From positions 1-16,313 of the forward strand of contig CAZFPK010000065.1 of NCBI GenBank assembly GCA_964521025.1: a stretch of 16,313 bases of DNA, read 5' to 3'. The notes beneath the pieces were generated by a model. The model worked only from the letters and a program-made list of their open reading frames with translations. It ran no database searches and was not told where the DNA came from. This DNA comes from DRTC01 sp964521025. Its GTDB lineage: Bacteria > Cloacimonadota > Cloacimonadia > Cloacimonadales > TCS61. Numbering within the stretch: position 1 is the stretch's first letter; every line of letters begins with the position of its first letter. Of this stretch, positions 5,801 to 12,200 are shown in pieces. The translations under genes and the position numbers were made by a program.

Positions 5801-7791
5801 AAGAGATATCACCAACTTTTAGTGCTCATTTTTTAAAAGGGTATTTTGCTTTATCTGATAAAGATTTACCGGAAACAGAAAATCAAATTAATTTTCTGCA
5901 AAAAAATTTTGCTGACGATAATGATGAAACAGTCGATAATTCCATTGATTTTCTCAAAGCAAAATTCTCTTCTGAGAAAAATGAGTTTAAGAAAGCGAAC
6001 GAACAAATTTCGTTTGTACTTAAAAAATATGAGAAGATCAAGACTTCCGAACTTGAAAGTCAGGAATATTATCTGCTTGCATATCAGATAAAAAAGGCTG
6101 CATTTAACGAAAATCTGACCACCGAAAATTATAAGAAATTTCTGCAAACAGCAAAAGAAATTCTCGACGAAAAATTGGAAAATTTGCCAACGAACCAGAT
6201 GAGAGAACATTATCTCAGGATAGATTTGAATAAGAAAATTTTAAAATTTTATCATGAAGAATTTGAAGAAAAGGAAAGAATTTTCAAAAAATCCGGTTTC
6301 AATATTCTTGAAATTATCGAAGAGATGACGGAAATCATTTCCAAAGTTACAGATAAGCAAAAGCTTTTTACAAAAATCCTTGAATTAGCAGTAAAAGTTA
6401 CAAAAGCAGAAAGGGGATTGATTCTAACCACGAATCCGGAAACCGGAAAAATTAAAGTAGAATTTTCATATCAGGTCAAGGATGATTCTTTATCGGATAT
6501 CACTTCTGTTAGCCGAAAAATAATCCAGCAGGTTCTGGAAAAGAAAAAAGCAGTTTATAATACGAATGTAAAGAAAAATAAAACTTTTGATCAATACCAG
6601 AGTTTTGTCAATTTAAAGATCGAGTCGGTTGTCTGTCTTCCTCTTTTGATCCATAATCAGGTTCTGGGAACAGTTTACCTTGATAGCCTCAGTTTGCTTG
6701 CTTTTACACCGGAAGAGATCCAGTTTCTGCATATTTTTGCTCAAATCGCGGCTTCGGCTATTGAGACATCCAATAATTACTGCCGTTTGAAAGTAGAAAA
6801 AGAGAAATTATCCAATTATTTGGAAAGCGCTGCCAACCGGAAGCATCCGGCTATAATTGGGAATTCCCCGGTTATGGAAGAATTGTTTAAGAAAATAGAG
6901 CAGATCAGCGGAACGGATGTAAATGTTCTAATCGAAGGTGAGAGTGGAACCGGGAAGGAATTGGTCGCCAAAGAAATTCATCGTTTGAGCAAAAGAAAAG
7001 ATAAACCTTTTATTCCTATCGATTGCGGAAGTCTTTCCGAAGATATCATCGAGAGCGAACTTTTCGGTCATATCAAAGGAGCATTTACCGGAGCAATAAA
7101 CGATAAGAAAGGTCTCTTCGAAGAAGCAGACAAAGGAACGGTTTTCCTGGATGAAATATCTAACATTTCTCTTGGAACTCAAGCCAAACTTTTGCGTCTT
7201 ATCCAGGAAGGAGAATTTAAACGAGTGGGAGAAAACATTGTGCGCAATGTAGATATTCGTCTGCTTGCTGCTTCCAATCTTCCTCTTATAAAACTTGTTG
7301 CAGAAGGGAAATTCCGGCAGGATTTGTATTATCGGTTATCTATCTTCCCGATAACTGTTCCCAGGTTGATCGAGAGAGATAACGATATTTACATTCTTGC
7401 TCAACATTTCCTGAAATATTTTACTACGCTTCATAACCGGAATATTCCTACTCTAACCGATACGGCGTTGAAAAAATTAGCAAATTATGATTTCCCGGGA
7501 AATGTCAGACAACTGCAAAATGAAATAGAACGAGCCGTGATCATGTTCAATGAATTCGGAAAACCATTGCCGGGAAGCTTATTTGCTCATCTTTCTTCTG
7601 ATGAAAAATATTTAGATTCTACTCCGACAAATTTCGATGATTTGAATTTCACGGAAACTGTAGATAAATTCAAATTGAAACTGATCGAAGATGCTTTGAA
7701 AAAATCTGATCATAATTGGACTAAGACTGCGAACTTATTAGGTTTATCAAGGCAGAATCTGAGTCAGATATATAAAAGGTTGGAAAAATAA
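2812..7791 (+). CDS. Kinase-TPR-GAF sigma-54 transcriptional activator 1
   Basis: A 1659-residue one-piece regulator, far longer than a standard sigma-54 activator (about 450 residues). Domains in order: protein kinase-like (about 10-275); a degenerate STAND-like NTPase region (about 300-480); TPR/helical repeats (about 680-1060); GAF (about 1180-1320); sigma-54 AAA+ (about 1343-1570); Fis-type HTH (1635-1657). The kinase keeps Lys40, Glu55, Asp128 (in HGD), Asn133, DFG at 149-151 and APE at 172-174. It has no glycine-rich loop, and Thr130 replaces the usual HRD-motif lysine. The NTPase region lacks a real Walker A (ISGDESKCLKDT). The AAA+ domain is intact: GESGTGKE at 1376-1383, GAFTGA at 1423-1428, FLDE at 1445-1448, and R1502 and R1508. 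So it should hydrolyse ATP to open sigma-54 promoters, with GAF, TPR and kinase as inputs. There is no receiver domain. AGGAG lies 7 nt before the ATG. Probable targets are the exported-protein genes alongside. Confidence 0.92.
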   Translation: MKIIDQFPGKYKKIRLHQKTANSSIFFASDMIENREVAIKYIPESSSFYHGVFDEFKILFQFKHPNLVEVLDFGHIEGKGIYYTMPLYQKIDPVAYCKKKKIKGFLNIFFQLLCGLHFLHQRVKYHGDLTLNNLFVTESDGRLRVKITDFGLSSLIAADKISDISGTAKYLAPEILTGKPVSSITRQTDLYSLGIVLYEIINGKPPFSDKDVIKLMEDHIQRNIPEIKPLFPIESGIEEIIYKLLEKEPKKRFQDCHQVLEKLLPFINKYEMKKEKGSFFWKNVLLEMRKNKKINFNFYREKIVKSLSIKINSVLKNSSKSVFLISGDESKCLKDTILYLTFELKKKEKKRIFLKNSNHDLLKMIELKSAILSEIELNKTTKKDIKDFSEPEIILVVPELQPLKASFDKLLSLTRDDPKLKLLVAINSNDLTKDIINNKKIYINQLKPMSNEEMEEYLELSFGNNVLPEKLQEILLKNCARNIDILNKFIDFYIEKDIISYRNLQWFFDLSKLKSEDIPLIIKKEFEKDLMKLEKEEPDFLCLLSLWKEHFEMKEIADIEQLSIIKTSDKIKKLKDKKILVQPAKKINFRYPFLSEIIMQNSNRKMLKDKNDKIISYIKNKSKISAEEEMLLFKTYSRSESFEKALSLAFQISKKDNKNIEKLLRIGNRIYDEKAKLNKSNANEFLMILNNFVWALEKNSEYDKAIEVFNFQKKNIGLCSDQVLNDEIFVRNLYFLNRKNSFRETIIVYEKEQEKIAELPDLQRVRAWQHISYAYKMTDEVDKQKKLLQKLLEICKQNDSLKQQELNALEDLSYAEYLSGNTKKALTIYQRSAKIAEKFKNKAASAYIHCRLAFMYLGLYDYNKCLKNLIKAGKIMKKCRVKYPLLPLNNTYGNYYLAISNYWQALKYYHKAYRLFAEQNEDWSVPLSNKCLPLNKLGYYRQAINFTEKVIAYKTEMKQIGLLGLWKSYLMYSYYFLGKKEKAAEIFYEITKLEKTKEISPTFSAHFLKGYFALSDKDLPETENQINFLQKNFADDNDETVDNSIDFLKAKFSSEKNEFKKANEQISFVLKKYEKIKTSELESQEYYLLAYQIKKAAFNENLTTENYKKFLQTAKEILDEKLENLPTNQMREHYLRIDLNKKILKFYHEEFEEKERIFKKSGFNILEIIEEMTEIISKVTDKQKLFTKILELAVKVTKAERGLILTTNPETGKIKVEFSYQVKDDSLSDITSVSRKIIQQVLEKKKAVYNTNVKKNKTFDQYQSFVNLKIESVVCLPLLIHNQVLGTVYLDSLSLLAFTPEEIQFLHIFAQIAASAIETSNNYCRLKVEKEKLSNYLESAANRKHPAIIGNSPVMEELFKKIEQISGTDVNVLIEGESGTGKELVAKEIHRLSKRKDKPFIPIDCGSLSEDIIESELFGHIKGAFTGAINDKKGLFEEADKGTVFLDEISNISLGTQAKLLRLIQEGEFKRVGENIVRNVDIRLLAASNLPLIKLVAEGKFRQDLYYRLSIFPITVPRLIERDNDIYILAQHFLKYFTTLHNRNIPTLTDTALKKLANYDFPGNVRQLQNEIERAVIMFNEFGKPLPGSLFAHLSSDEKYLDSTPTNFDDLNFTETVDKFKLKLIEDALKKSDHNWTKTANLLGLSRQNLSQIYKRLEK

Positions 7792-7792
7792 A

Positions 7793-7818
7793 AACTCTCT
7801 GCATTTCTACAGAGAGTT
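7793..7818 (-). terminator. Terminator between convergent genes
   Basis: AACTCTCTG (7793-7801) and CAGAGAGTT (7810-7818) form a perfect 9-bp stem with an 8-nt loop, directly after the regulator's stop codon. The T-rich tail (TTTATTTTTCC) is on the minus strand, so it mainly terminates the gene at 7842-8270. Without a plus-strand T-tract it is a poor terminator for the regulator. Confidence 0.8.
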
Positions 7819-7841
7819 AGTAAACCAGTCATGACTTCCGT

Positions 7842-8270
7842 TTAGTCTATCCTCCAAAGATATCCGTTACAAGTCAGATTATTGCCATAATATTCTATGT
7901 TTGCCTGATATGAAGAATAAAAAGGATAACCATCAAAATAAACATGGATATTACCCCAAGCATCAGGACTGTTCACAATAGGAACTTCATAATGACCACC
8001 TTGACCCGTATAATAAGTTTGGGTGTATGTTGTTCCGGTATATGTTGTTAAAGTAACTGTTACTGGTATTCCGGAAATAGGAGAATAATCATCATATCTA
8101 AGTGCTTGTCCGCTTAGATAACAATACGATGTTTGAGGAGGGAATTCCCACACTCCAGGTGTCCATTCTTCAACTACATTTCCGGGCCAGACATATTGAC
8201 CAAACGCATTCCCGGTAAGCCCGAATAACATTACGCTTACCATCACTAACAACATGACATTCTTTTTCAT
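7842..8270 (-). CDS. Small exported protein, beta-sandwich-like
   Basis: This 142-residue protein has a signal peptide (MKKNVMLLVMVSVMLFGLTG, then NAFG) and a mature chain starting QYVWPGNVVEEW. A tyrosine- and threonine-rich core has the pattern SGQALRYDD...ISGIPVTVTL, then TGQGGHYEVPI and NIHVYFDGYP. It resembles a transthyretin or carboxypeptidase-regulatory-like fold, in which a variable turn sits between G-x-P-V and a G-x-Y strand. It ends NGYLWRID and lacks the DYYFW tail of the family at 45-2342. Its leader resembles that of the gene at 8552-8992. AGGAGG lies 5 nt before the ATG. The gene converges with the regulator ending at 7791. No sigma-54 element is found upstream, but a 9-bp palindrome is. 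Function unknown. Confidence 0.87.
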   Translation of the reverse strand: MKKNVMLLVMVSVMLFGLTGNAFGQYVWPGNVVEEWTPGVWEFPPQTSYCYLSGQALRYDDYSPISGIPVTVTLTTYTGTTYTQTYYTGQGGHYEVPIVNSPDAWGNIHVYFDGYPFYSSYQANIEYYGNNLTCNGYLWRID

Positions 8271-8286
8271 TTTTTCCTCCTGAATT

Positions 8287-8316
8287 TATTTGCGAAATGT
8301 CTTTCAATCGCAAATA
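8287..8316. promoter_or_regulatory. 9-bp inverted repeat upstream of gene 7842-8270
   Basis: TATTTGCGA (8287-8295) and TCGCAAATA (8308-8316) are exact reverse complements with a 12-nt spacer. The dyad starts 6 bp beyond the Shine-Dalgarno sequence, so it overlaps the leader or promoter. It may be an operator or a leader hairpin. Its place here, where no sigma-54 element is seen, suggests different control of this gene. Confidence 0.45.
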
Positions 8317-8495
8317 TTTTTTTAGTTTTTGGAATGATTATTTTTTATTTTCCAAAAACATTTATCTATTTTATATTCTCATTTAATGTATAAATGTGAA
8401 ATCATTTCGGATTTGACTCGACTCACAGCGAAGCAGTGGAGTTGAAAGCAATCAAAAACTTAATTATTCATTGTGCGTTGGTATCAAAGTTTTGT

Positions 8496-8530
8496 CGAGC
8501 ATTGGAACGAGAAAATTGTTCCAATGCTCG
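8496..8530 (-). terminator. Strong 13-bp hairpin after gene 8552-8992
   Basis: CGAGCATTGGAAC (8496-8508) and GTTCCAATGCTCG (8518-8530) pair perfectly around a 9-nt loop. It lies 22 bp past the stop codon at 8552, where a terminator is expected. The minus-strand tail (ACAAAACTTTG) is not a clean U-tract, so it may instead be a 3'-end stabilising hairpin or a dispersed palindrome. A further imperfect hairpin lies at about 8416-8446. Confidence 0.55.
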
Positions 8531-8551
8531 AAACCAGATGATCTAGAGAAT

Positions 8552-8992
8552 TCATTGTCTTAAATAAACATCTTTACGAACACCCCAACCGGAACCGGAT
8601 GAAGGATAAGGCAAAGTAAAATAAATTTCCCCGAAACCTAAAGCAGGGATTGAAAATCTAAATTCATCGAACATCATCCATTCATCTTCAACCACATCGA
8701 TATTAAAATCACCGTTCCAGATTCCGAAAACTCCGCTCATAACATAACTGGAACCGCGATACTCCCAGGAACCATATACTTTGTGTTCCAAAATAATTTC
8801 ATAACCACCACTATTACTTTGCCAGTTCCAGCTTGAACCGGGAGTATCCGAAATCCAGGTAGGATAACCCCAAATCAGAAAAGTATCCCAAATAACTCCG
8901 GTAACAATCCTTTCACCCATGGCAAATCCATTCACGGTAAGACCGATAAGCATAAGGCTCATCATAATTAACATCATTGTTTTCTTTTTCAT
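8552..8992 (-). CDS. Small exported protein of unknown function
   Basis: This 146-residue protein has a methionine-rich signal peptide (MKKKTMMLIMMSLMLIGLTV, then NGFA), with cleavage likely before MGERIVTGVIW. The mature chain is rich in Trp, Gly, Ser and Tyr (SWNWQSNSGGYEI, YGSWEYRGSSYVMSG) and has alternating hydrophobic strands such as RFSIPALGFGEIYFTL. It ends VRKDVYLRQ. It looks like an all-beta secreted domain. No catalytic motif, lipobox or membrane segment beyond the leader is seen. The mature part shows no clear similarity to the 45-2342 family, although the leader resembles that of 7842-8270. AGGAGG lies 8 nt before the ATG. A sigma-54-like element 36 nt upstream and the divergent regulator at 9288 suggest joint control. 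Confidence 0.87.
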   Translation of the reverse strand: MKKKTMMLIMMSLMLIGLTVNGFAMGERIVTGVIWDTFLIWGYPTWISDTPGSSWNWQSNSGGYEIILEHKVYGSWEYRGSSYVMSGVFGIWNGDFNIDVVEDEWMMFDEFRFSIPALGFGEIYFTLPYPSSGSGWGVRKDVYLRQ

Positions 8993-9287
8993 TTTCTTTT
9001 CCTCCTAAAATTTTACCCGATACATAAGAAATATCTGTGCCAATTTCGATATTTGATTGATGATACATACAACTCACTCATTTATAAAGAGATAAGTAAT
9101 ATCTTTTTTTTTCAGATCTTTAAAAACAGGGTAATTTATAATTTCGTTTGATATAAATAATTGCAGTAATCCGATAATCTGGATTTACTCTTTCTCGTAA
9201 TTCACTGAAATTAAAATGAGTTAGATAAGATAAAATCTTGACAGATATGAAAGATAGAAATTTATATCCTGAAAAGGAATATAAACA
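8993..9287. other. Divergent intergenic region before regulator 2
   Basis: This 295-bp AT-rich stretch has no gene. It holds the sigma-54-like element at 9027-9042 on the minus strand. On the plus strand it has a possible housekeeping promoter for the regulator: TTGACA at 9238-9243, a 17-nt spacer, and TTTATA at 9261-9266. That would leave a very short leader, so it is tentative. No inverted repeat is strong enough to call an enhancer site. Confidence 0.45.
9027..9042 (-). promoter_or_regulatory. Weaker sigma-54-like promoter for gene 8552-8992
   Basis: On the minus strand this reads TGGCACAGATATTTCT, preceded by T. The -24 half (TTGGCAC) is perfect. The -12 half is TTTCT in place of TTGCT, so the conserved G is lost. 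It lies 36 nt upstream of the start codon, exactly as for the operon at 2342. That matching position is the main support. Confidence 0.5.
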
Positions 9288-12200
9288 ATGAAAACAGATT
9301 TTAAGGAATTGTTACCGCAAAAGTATGAGTTTATTCAGATAATTCAAGATTCTATTAACAGCACGGTGATTTTAGCAATCGATAAAAAAACAAAAGAAAA
9401 AGTAATCTTAAAATATATCTTGCCACAGTCTCCGTTTAATGCAGGATTTTTCGATGAATGCAGATTCATTCGGGAAATCGAACATCCCAACCTGATCAGT
9501 CTGCTGGAAACAGGTTATCTGTCATCCGGAATATATTTTTATGTCACGCCGTATTATCCGAAAATCGATTCCATCAAGTATTGCCGGGAAAAAGGGGTCC
9601 GAGCCTTTCTGGAGATTTTCAGTCAATTAATTAACGGTTTGATTTTCCTCCATCAAAGAGATAAATTGCATGGAGATATTTCTCTCGATAATATCATTGT
9701 ATTTGAAAAAGAAGAAAAGATCAAAGTTAAGATATCTGATTTCGGACTATCCTCCCTGGTAGTCGCAAAACATCTGACAGATATTTCGGGAACAGCATTT
9801 TACCTGGCTCCGGAATTACTTACGGAGCATGGTCAGACAAAACTAACAAAGCAAACGGATCTCTATTCTCTGGGTATTTTGCTTTCCATACTTTTAACCG
9901 GAAATTTTCCCCAACCGACAGCCGATCCTCTGGAAATTATGAAAAACAGGATCAAACAAAAAGAAAGCCGGATAACCCCGCTTTTTCCTATTGAAAATGA
10001 AATAGTTTCAATTATCGGAAAACTACTTTCATATAATCCTCAAGAAAGATATAAATCATGTTCGGAAGTGATCAAAGATATTAACCAGTTCTTTAAAATA
10101 TACAACATTGAAAAAACCTCATTTTCGCAGAATGAAATAAAGTTTGTTCTATATAGAAAACAGATTGTCGATATTTTAGTTGGTTATCTTACTGAAAATC
10201 AGATAGTTCAGGTTTTTGGTGACAGGAAAAATGCTCTTAATGAAACTATAAATTTCGTTGCCGATAAACTAATATTCGAAAAAAATCAAGTTTTCCGATT
10301 AGATGATTTAAATCATAAATCCAAATTTCAGGAAATCATGCAAGAGAATTTACCTCAAACCAAAGATCCGGAAAAAACACTATTTAAAAATAATATAGTA
10401 TTAGTTTTGAATAACGAAAAACTCGATAAAAATTTGGTGTTTTTAAGCAGGTTGTTAAGCGAGAATAAGAACTGCAAACTGTTATTAATAAATCGCACAA
10501 AATCGATAGTAAAAAAGAAGTTAAATTTTAAAATCCGCAATTATCGACTTCCGAAATTATCTAATAAGGAATTTGATAAATATCTTTCTCTAATTTTCTG
10601 TAAAGATATTCTTCCTCATAAAATAAAATCCTTTATTGCTAAAAATGCTCATAGAAATTTGATTTTGGTTAATGAATTTTTACGGATTTTACAAAAACAG
10701 GGAATTTTACAGAAAAGAAAATTCGACTGGTATTTTTTCCCGGAAAATATCTGTTATGATTTTTTCAGAAATAAAATCATTCAAGAATATTTAGACATTT
10801 TGCACCGATTAAATCAAGAAGATACTGATTTCCTGACCTTTATTTCTTTCTGGAAAGAGGAATTTACATTAAAAGAGATACACGATGTTTTTCAAATTTC
10901 AGCGGTCAAAATTCACGATTTTTTAAAGATATTGAAGGAAAAAGATATAATCGTTCAAAATCCTCACAGCATAAAAATCCAATATTATTTTTTAAGAACA
11001 TACATCCGGAAAAATACAAATGAGAGTTTTCAGAAAAAGATCAGAGAACGAGTAATTTGTTATCTGGCAAATAAAATAGAATTAAATTTCGATGAAGAAA
11101 TAATGTTCCTGACCTATCTTCAAAAAAATAATAATTTTAAGGAACTGCTGGAGAATGCGTTAAAAATTACCTCATCATATAATCAAATCAGAGCTTACGA
11201 AAAATTAGAAAAAATCGCAGAAATTACATATTCAGCAAGAGATGACCTTTTCAGGGTCGATCCCGAAGAATTGATGTCCGTTTTATTGGACTATGAATGG
11301 GTTCTGGATAATAATGGCAAATCTGAGAAAGCAAAAGAGGTCTTTTCTTTTCTGGAAAAAATTGTCGGAAGTTGTAAAAGTATAAATAATATTTCTGAAT
11401 TGATCGTACGACGATTATATATTTTTCAAAATGAGAGAAATTTTCAAAAGATAACAGAATATTACGAAAAGGAATTCGCACAGGTAAAAAAATTACCTGT
11501 AGTACAGAAAGTAAAAGTTCTATCTGTTGTTAGTAATGCTTATTATAGATTTGATCAAATCGATAAAAGTATCGAATTAAGCAGAGAAAGCATAAAAATT
11601 TGCCGCCAAAAGAAAGAACTGGCTACTTTTCTGGTTTCAGCATTGAGCAGGTTAGGATTTTACTTATACCGCCGGGATGATAATGAAAATGCCCTGAAAT
11701 ATTACTTGCAGGCAAAAAATATTGCGGAAAAAGAATTCCAAATTTACGATCTTGGATATATCTACTGCCGGATCGCTTTTATCAATTTCGAGTTGTTCCA
11801 ATTTAAAAATGCCAGGGAATTTTATAAAAAAGCAGAATTGTATAAGAATAAATGGAAGATCTATTATTTCATCGGATTAATCTCCAACGGTTTGGGACAC
11901 ATTAACCTGTTTGAAGGGAATTTAGGCAAAGCTTTGATGTATTTCCATCAAAACAAGATGGATAATAAGAAAACCAAAAATGACCATTATTACCACACTC
12001 TGGCTCGAACTCTCTTCGTTATCGGTTATTACAACCAGGCAGAAATGTTTATCAAGAGATCGATTAAACTGATCAAAAATGAAGGTTTACGAAGATATGC
12101 CAAAACGATTTACTTGTTCATTTTATTCTATAAACAAGATTTCAAGAAATTCAGGGAAATAACAACCGAATTAGAAAAGGATTCTTCACAAAGAAAAAAA

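Noticed and set aside
5866..6210. Minus-strand open frame of 114 residues inside regulator 1
   Set aside because: It lies wholly within a well-supported domain protein and shows Phe-rich shadow composition.
8291..8306. Possible sigma-54 promoter upstream of the gene at 7842
   Set aside because: The -24 half would read TGAAAG, lacking the conserved GG, and the distance to the start codon (22 nt) does not match the other units.
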